From contig OX463852.1 of the NCBI GenBank assembly GCA_949825065.1, positions 19,122,189 through 19,186,188 on the forward strand: 64,000 bases of DNA. Direction: 5' to 3'. Positions 21,691-32,770 of the stretch are shown here, piece after piece. The notes under the pieces were generated by a model. It had not been told where the DNA came from and searched no databases. It worked only from the letters and a program-made list of their open reading frames with translations. Each line of letters starts with the position of its first letter. The stretch's first letter is position 1. A program made the position numbers and the translations under genes. Source of the DNA: Odontocerum albicorne (Eukaryota > Arthropoda > Insecta > Trichoptera > Odontoceridae).

Positions 21691-21901
21691 GTAAGTTAAA
21701 TGTAAGAATAGGAAGAAGGTGGTTTCGGCCATTACATTAGATACTTTCCCGCATCTACTACACATGTTTATAAAAAAAATGGTGAGAAAACCGCAGAAAG
21801 CTTACTACGAAAGATGAACTACAAAGAAACTTTCGTAGATCTTCTGACATGTGATAGTAATACTTCGGCTTTAGACGAAATGAAATGAATGTACGTAGTG
21901 C

Positions 21902-22141
21902 TCATGTACTCGGATAATCATAATTTTGATAAGACTTTCCAAAAAAGGTTACCTTCAAGTGCTTTTTAAAGTTACATATGCCACCAATATCTCCAACACT
22001 TAGAGCCAGACCAGCAAAGGCAAAAGTCCTATCATAATACACCGTCCTATTGGATCGACTGGGAACAATCAACTTATTAGATGAAGACGGAATCCACCTC
22101 AAAGTTATATTCCTCTTCGAAGAAATATCTCTTAAACACAA
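21902..22141 (-). pseudogene. CR1/L2-type retrotransposon C-terminal domain, best copy
   Basis: A 79-codon open frame covers the end of the polyprotein. NITLRWIPSSSNKLIVP corresponds to the LR...N.LVVP segment, then come FAFAGLALSVGDIGG (where other copies have the AGP.LWN.LP.. segment) and NFKKHLKVTFFGKS. The upstream RT domain is absent. It is the least damaged of three copies in the window. Confidence 0.7.
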
Positions 22142-22194
22142 GTCCGACAGATACGTCCATTAAATGAAGATTAAGAGACTTGAATACATAGAGA

Positions 22195-22330
22195 CAAACT
22201 TTGATATAAATAAAATAGGTTTATTAATAACAATATAGTATGTAAATATACGAGTACATCCTAAAATTATACATACACGAGTATATTAAGGCAATGGAAA
22301 GACAATAAATTTACGACGGTAATAATATTA
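22195..22330. repeat. Repeat I, truncated copy
   Basis: AATAGGTTTATTAATAACAATATAGTATGTAAATAT matches the start of 14095-14345 and 59700-59955; the GC-rich distal half is missing. Confidence 0.6.
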
Positions 22331-22492
22331 TAACAACACTCAAGTCCTTTGTTTTGTCTATCCTAGACAGTTGTTGACCATTAACAAGATAATGAAAATA
22401 AATTGATCTTTCTGCTCTTACAAAAGAAATAACAAAACATTTTGATACATTAAATAAAAGTTTGTAGCAAATGCTCCATTCAAATGATATTA

Positions 22493-22729
22493 TAGATGGC
22501 TTCCTAGATGTATAAGAGTGAAGCTATAGATGTCTTCCTAGATGTATAAGTGTGAGGCTATAGATGTCTTCCTAGATATATAAGTGTGAAGCTATAGATG
22601 TCTTCCTAGATGTATAAGTGTGAAGCTATAGATGTCTTCCTAGATGTATAAGTGCGAAGCTATAGATGTCTTCCTAGATGTATAAGTGTGAAGCTATAGA
22701 TGTCTTCCTAGATGTGTAAGTGTGAAGCT
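22493..22729. repeat. Satellite, 7 copies of 34 bp
   Basis: The unit TAGATGTCTTCCTAGATGTATAAGTGTGAAGCTA is repeated seven times with only scattered single-base changes. The array ends exactly where an nLTR-1 copy begins, at AAGCTTTGATGTACGGGAG. Confidence 0.96.
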
Positions 22730-23130
22730 TTGATGTACGGGAGTGAAACATGGAGTTGAAAAAATACGGAAAGGAGCTGAATACTGTAGAAATGTATGTA
22801 CTGAGAAGAATACATGGGGTGACAATGTATGACAGAATACGAAATTAAGTGATTTGGGATAAATGTAAACTTAAGGATGATGTGAGTAAGATGAAGAAGA
22901 ACACTATGAGAGGCCCATGCAAAGTGAATTAATGAAAAAAAGTTATCAAAACAAATATGTAGTGCACATGTGAGTAGAAGGCTTGGTAGATGGAGACCAA
23001 TAAACATATGGTTGGATCAAGTGAAATATATTTTGGGAAAAAAAACTTAGAAAGTTACAGAAATTGTAGGAGTTAAATGAGAAATTATATGAATATAGAA
23101 AAGGTGAAGGATGTGTGTCCATATAGAAAT
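22730..23130 (+). pseudogene. nLTR-1 retrotransposon C-terminal copy
   Basis: The plus-strand reading LMYGSETW near 22735 is followed by EMYVLRRIHGVTMYDRIRN near 22790-22845, then LKDDVSKMKKNTMR and, near 23000, MVGSSEIYF. This is the standard order of the nLTR-1 C-terminus. Stops follow IRN and the FGHV motif is deleted. Confidence 0.8.
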
Positions 23131-24049
23131 GTCTTGCACCCTATCCTCTCTGTCTTGATGACTCTTATGGAGTTCCATCACAAGGTGATGGAACTCAATT
23201 CTTGACATCGAAGTTTAGAAAATGTATCATAAATGCAGAGCTCAGAGATGTATTTATGAGTCATTCCTCTTAGGCCTTTGAAGGTTCTAAGACACAATTT
23301 TTACGCACCTCAACCAGAAGAGTTTATTCAAAAGCAAATATACCTGACTGTGTTATGAGCTCCAATAATAATCTTAGAGACTTGATTGAAAAGTATCTAT
23401 AGCCGGTTTAACTACAGTAAACAAGTTTACAATAGTTGAGCCTCCGTATAAGGACTTAACAACTCAGAAAGGCTATCAATATTATGGACTCGGTGAATTA
23501 TGCAGTCACATTTGATGCAAAAAATATATCGAAAAACCAGGGTCATAGGGTTATAGGAGCAGAGGTAGATCACCTATGCCCTGGAATTACCACATGAAGA
23601 GTGCTTTGCAGACACCAGATTGTTGGGAGAACTGGAGAAGAATCTGCACAACATACAGCAGTTACAGACAGCATGATCATGTTCTTTAGCATTAAGGTCA
23701 CGACACAGAAGAAAGAAGAGGTGAAACACCATCGTAGCATTTATCAAACTGTTAATAGCATCAGTTTGCAAAATTCTAAAGACTGATAGTTATAGATAGT
23801 TGATGTAGATGAAGAAAGCTGGCACTGACTATTATATATATAATGTGGCCAAAACACGATAGTAAACCAATACTGACTAGAGTTTATGCCAATACTGACT
23901 GTACCTATAAGGAATTCAATATCTACTTGCGTATGCAAATTTTGCGTTCTTAGACCGTACTTCTTTGTAGTGTTGACACATGGACACGTACTCAGGCCAC
24001 CTCAAAGAAACTAGAAACTTTTGAAATATGGTGATATGGCACCATAGTT
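23131..24049. other. Unassigned sequence
   Basis: Medium GC with several short ORFs on both strands (23574-23938) that overlap each other and do not resemble known proteins. No repeat partner found in the window. Confidence 0.35.
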
Positions 24050-24310
24050 AAATCCCTCCACTAAGATCTTTAACCAGAAAATGACTCTTATTCCGGCACA
24101 TACACTACTATGATTTTCTCCTGTAATATCAGTTGAACGATCTTATATATTTCTCCTTTTATTATATGTCCAAAATAATTTCGTTTTTCCTTTTGATACT
24201 GGATAATACTTCTCCATCTTTATTCATTCTTCTAGAGATGTCATAATTAAGGACTTTGTCAACCCGCCAGACTCTCAGCATTCATTGATATCAATGCATT
24301 AAAGCTTCTA
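24050..24310 (-). pseudogene. nLTR-4 retrotransposon C-terminal fragment
   Basis: On the minus strand, RRMNKDGEVLSSIKRKN near 24200-24250 is followed by FWTYN-stop-RRNI (decayed FGHI.R) and LILQEKI near 24110. This parallels N.EVL.R....E.L..IK.RK..YFGHI.R...Y.LLQLILQGKI of RTE-like elements found across animals. Frames shift between the blocks. Confidence 0.7.
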
Positions 24311-24924
24311 GTTTATTTGTGATGACCTGAATAAGTATGCGATTTTCCGACATATCTACGTATAACAATTTTTCCGGGGAGTTGATACCAATAACGCTAT
24401 AACTAATATGATAATCAACGTTTGGAAGACGAATAAAGGAGAACCAATATTGCGTTGTTCCTATAACATAAAAACTGTTGAAGAGATCAAATGCTTTATA
24501 AGATTCTGAAAATAAATGTGTGAAGAAATTGGAAAATATTTTCTTAATGCGAGGCTTTTTCTTAGATTCTTTTGATACACAATATCTTAGAATATTCCTT
24601 TGTTTCGTATTATTTTCATGATAATGGCTAATGCTATTCTCAAATGCTAAGAATTGCCAATTGTCAAAAAAAACTTTATATGATGTTGTGTAATGTAGTT
24701 TTCATTGGAATATGTATAAAATATTGGTATATTTTTTCGTCAGTGATTTTTACCAATAAAAATAGAATGACTTTTATGTCATAACAAAAGACGAACAAGT
24801 CTAAAATTTTCTAAATTTGTGATAGCCAAAAAAAAAGCAAATCAATAAAATAGTTAGAGATTAAGAAACTTCTTCATCTCGATCTCATCTACTCGGTTAT
24901 GTTTATCAAATTAGTGAATATTAA
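24311..24924. other. AT-rich DNA, nothing recognised
   Basis: No gene or known repeat identified. Confidence 0.55.
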
Positions 24925-25115
24925 CAATCGATTGTTCGTTGCTGGGCCTCGTAGTCGAGAATCCTCTCGCCATTTCAACGTCAATTCATTTGAAAAGCGA
25001 AGCTGTGTCGTGGAGTTTTTTGTTAAGTGAGAGAGCCGTTGCACACCAGCAAACTCACCGGCCACTCCGTTGTACTGGATCCGAAGGCACACCGAAGCGA
25101 GACGATCGGAGCACA
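24925..25115 (+). repeat. Repeat E copy
   Basis: GTTCGTTGCTGGGCCTCGTAGTCGAGAATCC followed by TCTCGCCATTTCAACGTCAATTCA matches, inverted, 35276-35370. More weakly it matches 47245-47300 (GTCTAGAATCCCCTCGCCACTCCAACGTCAA). The GC-rich end has overlapping short ORFs that are not protein-like. Confidence 0.65.
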
Positions 25116-25144
25116 CTGCAATGTTTTTTTTCTCTTTCTGAAAG

Positions 25145-25300
25145 AATATATATAACCTAAGTTATAGGTATCCTTATACCCCCGAATACTAGGTAAAAAA
25201 ATACCTGTGTCATTCGAGGGGAGTAGCACAACGCGGGGTTCGAACCGACGACCTTCCGCATGTAAGCCCCGTGCGTTACCGCGCGACCATGCATCTCTGA
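25145..25300 (-). mobile_element. SINE D, tRNA-derived
   Basis: Read on the minus strand: ATGGTCGCGCGGTAACGCACGGGG (A-box region), then GTCGGTTCGAACCCCGCG (a perfect B box GGTTCGAACC), then CTCGAATGACACAGGTATTT. It is the least decayed tRNA-like head in the window. No anticodon arm folds cleanly, so I call a SINE and not a tRNA gene. Confidence 0.7.
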
Positions 25301-25317
25301 ATATTAATGAAATGACA

Positions 25318-25500
25318 ACATTCGTAGCCTAGTTGATATGACACCTGTTTTCTGATCCAGGGGTGTGGGTTCAAATCCAAGTTCCAGTTTTGTTTTCACA
25401 TTTCTTCTTTTACATTTTTCTGGTGAGATGGAAGAGATTTCTACATACGAATAAGTCCACTAGGTTATATTTTTTACAATAAAAGAGTAATACAATACAC
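25318..25500 (+). mobile_element. SINE B copy
   Basis: Head GTAGCCTAGTTGATATGACACC with B box GTGGGTTCAAATCCAAG. The body ends TTTTTCTGGTGAGATGGAAGAG...CCACTAGG, then a TACAATAAAAGAGTAATACAATAC tail. Confidence 0.75.
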
Positions 25501-25554
25501 AAATTTAAAATGAGAGATATGCGTCTACAATGAACGAAAACCAATAAACAGGTA

Positions 25555-25760
25555 GACCAAGGAAAGTGTAGAAGTAGATTAGGAGAAATTTTAACTGAGA
25601 GAAAGTTATAGGTAATAAATGAAAAACAGAAGAACATATACTATATGAATGGGGGTGAGATGAAAGCTATGTTATGTGCATGAATAGAACGGCGTGGAGA
25701 TCTATTATCTCTACTTACCCCAAAAAGTCACTCGGTGGGATTGTATGCATGAGAATAAAA
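25555..25760 (+). pseudogene. nLTR-1 3' terminal fragment
   Basis: Non-coding and decayed coding sequence ending GATCTATTATCTCTACTTACCCC...GGTGGGATTGTATGCATG. This is the nLTR-1 3' end also seen at 37160-37200 and 58360-58410. Confidence 0.6.
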
Positions 25761-25975
25761 ATATTTAATTTTACAATATCTCCCTAAATTTCCCATACAA
25801 TTTCGTTGCAGCAAATCTTTACGATAAAATATATTCATTGGTTGTTTTTTTTTACAATTTCCCTTGTTAAAGAATCCGAATATTATGAAAGGTGACTGAA
25901 AAGTCAAAAATCGAACATAAGAAACAATATTAAAGGTAGATAGATACCTTACAAGTAATATACTTTATCATTGAC

Positions 25976-26165
25976 GACCTCCGTGGCTTAGTTGATAAAA
26001 TAAATGTGTTCCTGCACTGTGTTTGCGTATTTGATTTCCACTGATACACAATTAAAACCATGGTTCTAGACTCATACACATCTTTCTGGTGAGTTGTAAA
26101 GGAGTGCTACATGCCAATACACTCACCAGGTCGTATTGTATACAAATAAAGTACAATACAATACA
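25976..26165 (+). mobile_element. SINE B copy
   Basis: GACCTCCGTGGCTTAGTTGATAAAA head, decayed B box (GTATTTGATTTCCA), body TTTCTGGTGAGTTGTAAAGGAG...CTCACCAGG, and a TACAATACAATACAATA tail. Full length and a useful reference for the family. Confidence 0.8.
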
Positions 26166-27299
26166 ATAAGTTATATGTGTATCGAAGAGCAATGATTCCC
26201 TTTTTTACATATATTTTTTGCGTGATAGTTATTGACTTCAACTTTATGGTAGTTCAAATTTAAGTAAGGGAAATTAATTTAAAATTTAATAAAAACCTCC
26301 ACAAATCAAACTTTGAATAGTTTCCCCTTTCTTTTTTTGTAAACTGCAAGTATATACCAAAAAATCTAAATAACAATAGTATGGAATAGCACATACATTG
26401 GCATGAGTTAAACCTGATCCGTCTCTTTAAAATAAATTTGACGCCCAAAGTGTTAAGTATTTCATCTCAGTTTTAGATACTTATCAAGAGAGCGTTTTAT
26501 AGATTTTCGGGAACATTTATAAATCGACATAAACGATATAAATTAAATCTTTTGATTTTTTTCTTTTTAATACATTCGTTTATTTTTTCTAAAGTATTTT
26601 GCCGTAGTATTGTTTTGACCCTTTTTTACCCTTACTTCTCAAGAAAGATAGCGTAATTTTTATCTTTAATATCAATTGCAAAACATTTCACTCAAAGCTG
26701 AGGTAACATAGTTTGTACTTTGCAGAACGATAAATTAAATGAAGAATGCATATACTCCAGTTATGAAACGTCAGAAAAGCAAACCTAAATCACCTGATAA
26801 AATATTAATTAGTTTAGTTCAATCCAAAAAGAGTTAATAACAAAGAGCTAGTTGTAGCAAACAAAAACATATTACAAAGACAAGTACTAAGCTGTTAATG
26901 ATACACAAAGAAAAAAATAAGATACCAAAAACATTTAGCATCTAAAAAAAAATAATTTAAAATGAAACGTTCCTAATTTAATCAATCATTTACATGAAAT
27001 AATATGGATAATCTCAATACAATATATCTTAATGCAGGTACTAAACTATTTCGAAAAGATCTGCAGACTCAATTAACGGGGCTCTAACTACTCGTATACA
27101 TCTGATACCTAAACATGCAGGGATGGCTTTTGAACGAAGTAGCAGTTAAGAGAAGTGCCCGCCATTTTCGAAAGCTGTTTTAAGGACCGACGGCCCTATT
27201 ATCAATAGCTTGATTCAACAGATTACCTAAATTATTTTTATTTTAAGTCATAAAAAAATGTTCTTGGAAACCCAGTCCCTATTCCATATTATGAACAGT
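26166..27299. other. AT-rich DNA, nothing recognised
   Basis: A 62-codon minus-strand ORF at 26260-26448 is basic and hydrophobic without a recognisable motif. No repeats found. Confidence 0.5.
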
Positions 27300-27690
27300 T
27301 ATTAGAAATTTACACACCATCACAACATTTCTCTGTCAGGGTAGACAGAGAAAATAGATCGCCAGGCTTTCCTACCTCAAAACACATCCTTCGCCTCTTC
27401 TACATACATACACCTCCTATGTAACTCCTACGATTTCACTGACTTTTACATTTTATTCTTTAAATTTTTTATTCACTCGATCCAACCATACTTTCATTGG
27501 TCTTCCTGCACCAGACGTTTCACTCATATTTGCACTGTACATTTGTTTGTTTATAGTGTTTATTCATTCATTCTACATGGCCAAACCGTTTCAGGGAATT
27601 CTTCGTCATCTTACTCAACACATCAGCTTAAAATTTGCATTATTCCCTAATCACTTAATTCTGTATTCAGTCATACTTATTAGTTGATTT
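27300..27690 (-). pseudogene. nLTR-1 retrotransposon 3' end
   Basis: The minus-strand order from 27690 to 27300 is the decayed GVTMYD, FGHVE, LT.QIYSAN.S and W.DQV segments followed by the CTCTGTCTACCCTGACAGAG terminus. ACTTTCATTGGTCTTCCTGC near 27490 is the reverse complement of the G.GRPMKVW coding segment. No open frame longer than a few dozen codons. Confidence 0.7.
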
Positions 27691-27769
27691 ATTAATTTTA
27701 TAACGAATACAAAAAATTAACATTATAATATTGTTAAATGCAACGCCATTGACACACCAATATTTTTAC

Positions 27770-27890
27770 AAGACGGACTATTTCTAGGAGACTGAGGCCA
27801 TTTTGTATTTTTTCATCAGAAATCGAATCCGAAATCCCTTGTGGAAGTCCAGCGTCTTATTAACTAGACCAAGGAGGTCACCTACCTTAG
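27770..27890 (-). mobile_element. SINE B head region
   Basis: The reverse complement begins GTGACCTCCTTGGTCTAGTTAATAAGACGC and carries the B box GGATTCGATTTCTG. The tail is missing. Confidence 0.75.
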
Positions 27891-28974
27891 TAAAATAAGG
27901 GTGCATGACAAATTGTAACTGTAAAAATAAATTAACCTAAACATGCAAATGAAAAATCTTTCCCAAAATATGTTGACAAAATCCTTAAAAGCTGAAACAG
28001 CCCTCCTGAAGAGTTAAACATTTTTTTGAAAATAATATTTTTTTATTAGTAACATTACTGTGTGATAAATTAATTAAGACTAATAAATAAATAAATAGCA
28101 ATACAGAAAGGTACACAAAAAAATCATACAATTCAGAAATCAAAGTAATATATTATTTTGACTTATCAACTATGAGTACAAACAACATCCAGGGACGATG
28201 CTTCCATATGTTCTATGTGCGCGGTACACGCAGGTAACTAATTCGAAGGGCGGCTACAAACAACCTCTACATATTCATATATTCTTCTCCATCAGTCATT
28301 ACCTATCCATTTCAAGGTAATAACCTGTCCTTAACATCTCTATTTTCTTCTAGCTCTCATTTCTTGCTAGTTTTCATGCATCTACTTGGTATTGTGTTGT
28401 CACTGGGATTATATTGTTTTATATTAGTTTTTCAACATCCTCATATTTGCACATACTAATCCAATTGTCCTTCATTAATATATTTATGCGAAATACCGTA
28501 GGTATGTCAATATCATAATATTTTTTTAATTCTTTAAGAATCTACATTTCACATAGTTTGGACGAACAATAAAACGTTTAATATATAACAATATTTACTT
28601 ACTCTTTTCCGGGCATTTCGACAATCTTTAGCTCAACAACGTCAACTTTCAATCATGTAAAGTTAAAATGTGAGTTCTTATAAAATTTTCCGGTTTCACA
28701 TACAGGCGGCATTAATCTATAGACCAACTTGGTTAATATCACAGAACTGATATATTCCTCGATAAGCGATATAACAGTTATAATAAAAGTTACATTTTTC
28801 AAAAGAGGCATTGACTTTGAAAAAATCTACGAGTACCTCAACAATGATCTTTGGCGATAAAACGGAAAGGTCTACCAGCTGTTCTTTATTTAGAAAAATA
28901 TGTTATTAGAGGAAGGTGCGATAATTCTAAATTAATAAATTTATAGAAATGTAATAGCCTGAATATACAGCACG
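27891..28974. other. AT-rich DNA, nothing recognised
   Basis: A small less-AT patch lies at 28190-28260. No repeat partner or gene seen. Confidence 0.5.
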
Positions 28975-29100
28975 ACATACTTTTTCGCGTGGTGGTAAAA
29001 TACTTGTCTCCCGTCCCAAGGTTTCGGGTTCCGATTAGGATGGATTGAATTTCGGGTCACCAAAACAAATATGTTTCACATTCAATTCTTTTATCACGAT
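28975..29100 (+). mobile_element. Possible tRNA-like SINE remnant
   Basis: TTCGCGTGGTGGTAAAATACTTG resembles an A-box region, and GTTTCGGGTTCCGATTAGG 40 bases later resembles a B box. There is no second copy in the window. Confidence 0.35.
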
Positions 29101-29278
29101 TAATTAATTGGGGGAAAATGCCATAGTTTCAAATACTTATTCACTTCAAAATGTATCAAATTTGTGATACCTTTAGTCTAAGTAACCAAAATAAATCAAT
29201 TAATTAACTTACCTACTTAGTGCTAATACTATTTTCCCTATAGATGTTATAATTTCTAGAAAGATCTTTTATCTAAAA

Positions 29279-29527
29279 CAGTGCTACTCAAACTTTTTCA
29301 TGGGGTAGACCGGTAAGTATACTCGTACGAGCATATCATTCAGTTTCGCCTCAGGGACTAAGTTAAATTTTTCAAATGAGTGAGGTATTAAAAAGTTTTT
29401 GTAAACACAGTTTTATTAAATAACAAATACCTACACTATGCAAATACAAAGATAGACCTTAGTAAGGTTTCGGTCTACGCCTACTACGGCTTCCGCCGGC
29501 CCAAAGATCACAGTTTTAGTAACACTG
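29279..29527. mobile_element. hAT-type MITE with 8-bp target site duplication
   Basis: The left end CAGTGCTACTCAAACTTTTTC and the right end, reverse complemented (CAGTGTTACTAAAACTGTG), form terminal inverted repeats starting CAGTG. Eight bases immediately outside match on both sides: ATCTAAAA on the left (29271-29278) and ATCTAAGA on the right (29528-29535). An 8-bp duplication and a CAGTG terminus are the hAT signature. The 249-bp element has no coding capacity, so it is non-autonomous. It lies within the presumed first intron of the Vsx gene. Confidence 0.85.
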
Positions 29528-29679
29528 ATCTAAGATATCACCGTAGTTTTTTCTTCCCTATATGATTTTAACATATTTAGCAAATACAAATTAATTAAGA
29601 TAGTTGATATAACACTAAAAATTAATAGGTATATATGTAAAATAAATTTTTAAACGGATATTTTCTTATTATTTAAATA

Positions 29680-29745
29680 ACGACTTCTGTGGCATAGTCT
29701 TGCAACTTGGGTTCGATTTCCTTTGGTACTCTTTTTTTTTAAATG
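29680..29745 (+). mobile_element. SINE B, 5' fragment
   Basis: CGACTTCTGTGGCATAGTCTTG then a B-box-like GGGTTCGATTTCC. The part between the boxes is shortened. Confidence 0.55.
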
Positions 29746-29867
29746 GGTCGTTCTGCTGTGTGCAATGAAAGCGTAATATATATAGTTAAATGATTCAAAA
29801 CCTTACAACACGCCTACATATTTTAATCATTTTAATGGGTTTTCGTCACTTAAAAAATAATAATAAA

Positions 29868-30078
29868 TTCACGCAGGAAATGTTTTTAATAAGGTTCACG
29901 TAAGAAATGTTTTTAATAAAGTTCACGTAGGAAATGTTTTTAATAAGGTTCACGTAGGAAATGTTTTTAATAAGGTTCACGTAGGAAATTTTTTTAATAA
30001 GGTTCACGTAGGAAATGTTTTTAATAAGGTTCACGTAGGAAATGTTTTTAATAAGGTTCAAGTAGGAAATGTTTTTAA
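29868..30078. repeat. Minisatellite, about 8 copies of 27 bp
   Basis: The unit TTCACGTAGGAAATGTTTTTAATAAGG is repeated with few changes. The 27-base period gives a nine-residue minus-strand periodic reading (VNLIKNISY), which is not a gene. It lies about 550 bases inside the presumed first intron of Vsx. Confidence 0.96.
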
Positions 30079-30631
30079 GCGACGATATTTATGTAACTGC
30101 ATTAGTATTTAAAGGTTAAGAATCTCCTGGCGCATGATCATATTTTTAAGATACAGTTTTAAACCATTTCTTCGTTCATTCTTTTTTTACATAATAAAAT
30201 ATTTATTGGGATAATAAAATTAACAGTTTAAAGAGATGTACTTCCATAATAATAAAAATATATTTCCCTTCGCCCATTATGTTTATTTTGTATGTAGACC
30301 TGCTGGTCTAATGACTAGAAATTCATATTTTAAGTCAACCAATTTATTACGTGGCAATTGTATGCTCTTATTTCTGAGAAAATATTAAAAACAAATCTAA
30401 ATATTAATTTTGTTTTCTTTATCTTAACAAATAGGTAATCAATATTCTTCCTAAAAAGCTCTATAAACGATGGAAAGACAGTTAGGAGTTACGTCTCAAG
30501 AAATAATCATTATCCATGCCGAAGATAATTTCCAGTATCTAAATAAATGATATAAAGAAATGCCTAGAGCTATAAGCATGCCTATTGACAAAACAAAATG
30601 AGCGAAAGCTAAAATTATTTCAACAACTCAC
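30079..30631 (-). other. Start of Vsx intron 1
   Basis: The intron begins at 30631 (reading down) with GTGAGTTG. The sequence is AT-rich with no further exon. The intron must continue to the left because no homeodomain codons (such as the VWFQNRRAKWRK segment) are found on the minus strand down to position 1. Confidence 0.6.
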
Positions 30632-30935
30632 CAGTTGGGGGTCCTCCGTGTAAAGACAAACCCGGTGCATGTTGAGGCAAAAAGGCCGCTGCAACAGCCG
30701 CTTGGGCATTGAAGTAAGCCATCCTGCTCGCTGCCATGGTCATGTGATGGTGGGCCGGGGGGAACGAAGGTGCCGGAGGATACAGAGGTCTTGTAGGCTC
30801 TCCTAGACCTAAGAGCTCTTGGATTGCGAACGGACTCCTTTGGATAGATGGTGGACTTCTTCTTGATCCAGATGAACTCAAAGCAGCCAGACTTGGTGCT
30901 GCCACATGGACAGTTCCTCCACCAGGGGAATTCAT
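30632..30935 (-). CDS. Vsx: Vsx homeobox gene, first coding exon (partial)
   Basis: Encodes the N-terminal 101 codons plus one base of a paired-like CVC homeodomain transcription factor, known in animals for roles in visual-system and neuronal specification in the nucleus. The ATG at 30935 sits in CAAAATG, a typical insect start context. Residues 34-44 (SPFAIQELLGL) are the octapeptide repressor-type motif found in Vsx1/Vsx2. It is followed by Pro-rich sequence (47-61), a His run (62-64) and an Ala-rich MAYFNAQAAVAAAFLP segment (72-87). After codon 101 and one further base, a strong donor (G/GTGAGT) cuts at 30632, leaving phase 1. The frame reads on only five codons past the donor, which supports splicing. 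The homeodomain and CVC exons lie outside. I cannot separate Vsx1 from Vsx2. This exon stands out by its GC content and codon use. Confidence 0.85.
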
Positions 30936-32499
30936 TTTGAATTTATATTTCTACTTGCTCATTATCTTAAAAATTCCAAGGAAGAAGTTTTTTTAGTATG
31001 GTATCATAAGTAAATGTCTCATATCAAAGCTCGTATGTGAATTACTTATTTATATTTATCTGGTTCTTATTGAAGAATATTATATATTTTTCTGTTTTCT
31101 ATGTAACTCTCTGTCATACTTATAGCTTGTCCTTTACTGATATACTTGTATACATTTATTTTACCTTAATATTTCTTATTTTCAATAGATTTTCTGAATT
31201 TCGATGTATTTTATAAATTTTTAGGACTTAATATTTTCACTTGAAAAAACATACCGTTTATGTTTTTTTTTCCTTAAATATTATATTTTCGTCGTTAATT
31301 TAGATAGGTGTTGAGTTTTGTAGATAAATTTTTACATATAGGTACGAAGTGTCAATTTTACAAAAAATATATAATTACCCAAAAATAATCATTTATAATT
31401 CGAACGCTGTTTTTTATATTTTTGGAAACGTTTATATTTTCGTAAAATTTATAAGAATTATTTTATTTTAGTTCACAAATAATATTAATTTATCCAAGTA
31501 ACTTTCTTCTGTCGTTGCACTGTCATTAATTATTTTTAAATGTGTTATTCTTTAAACTAACATTGGTTTTCCGTTTTATTATCAAACTAGTAAATACCTT
31601 AATAAAAAAATTACATAAAAACATTATTTCGAAACATTATTATTATAAGCAAAAATAATATCAACAAATAAAATCCCATTTAGAATCTACTTAGAATATA
31701 CCGCTTGAAATTATTTAAATTTAAAATCAAGAAATTAATTATTGTTTTCTAATAGATATAAATTAATACTCTAGAGACTTTAAGTGTTTTAAACCACAAG
31801 TTATCATACCATACTTTTTATCAATTGTAACGTGGATATGATATCAAACCCGACGGCCGGTACAAAAAGGGTTTAAATGATTTATTTAAGTTAATTTGAA
31901 CAATATATAATATTATAAATGCCTATAACTACGAATATGACAGAAAAGGATATTTTTAATTTATGAAATTAACTGTTACATATGTATACCTCCTTAATGA
32001 ATGTTGATTATGAATCAATTAAATAATACTTTGGTATTATTTAAAAAATTCTTGTTAAAGTACATTTAAAAATTAAGAGAATCTTATGAAGAACATTTTA
32101 AATAATAACATAGTAGGTACATGAATTTTTCATCAATAATATATTTGAAAAATTAACTAGGATATACCTATTTCATATAACACACAATCGTGTATTATAT
32201 TCAACCTACATTTATATTGGTTGTTGAGAATAATTATTGATAATCTTAATAAATTTTCGGAATTAAAAATGAATAAAAAAAAAACCACCAAACTGAGCAT
32301 GGGTCAATTGATCTGTTATAATCTCTTTTCTTCAAATATTTTTACCTTAAAATTTAAATTGGAAGGAAAGTATTTACTCTGTATAAGATTTACATTTCTG
32401 TAAATCGGAAGAATTTAAGTCTTAAAGATAAAAAGTATTATTAAAGATAAAAAGTAGAGAAAAAACAAGGCTGTGTTAAATTATCTCAACAATTCTTTC
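30936..32499. other. AT-rich upstream region of Vsx
   Basis: This must hold at least part of the 5' UTR. I see no clear TATA or initiator near 30950-31100 and no repeats. Unusually clean of transposons compared with 11-26 kb. Confidence 0.5.
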
Positions 32500-32770
32500 T
32501 ATCCAATTTGTAGGCGATTACAGCATCGTTGACATATGTGAAGGATTCGAACATGAGACACGAATAAAAGAAGGTCCTTTTCTGTCATCCAATCCGTCGG
32601 GTCTGATTCTTTTGTGTTATTGTCCTGCGAAACCTCAAGAGCGAACGCCTTTTGTGCGAATTGAGAAACCGACCAATTTAGGCCTACCGTCCTCCATACC
32701 CTTTGTTTGCCGATTCTGGTGAATTCTAAAGCGACGGAATGGTGTTGTTTTAATTATCAAGAATCAAGAT
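32500..32770. promoter_or_regulatory. GC-richer repeat-free block upstream of Vsx
   Basis: About 1.6-1.8 kb upstream of the Vsx ATG, 270 bases have balanced composition, no repeat partner and no long frame, ending TGTTTTAATTATCAAGAATC (a TAATTA core). Position and composition fit an enhancer or 5' UTR exon; nothing proves either. Confidence 0.35.

Noticed and set aside
25145..25300. Possible genuine tRNA gene on the minus strand
   Set aside because: A and B boxes are good, but no closed acceptor stem or anticodon arm could be drawn and SINE-like sequence follows directly.
29846..30061. 71-codon periodic ORF (VNLIKNISY repeats)
   Set aside because: It arises because the 27-bp minisatellite unit is a multiple of three.
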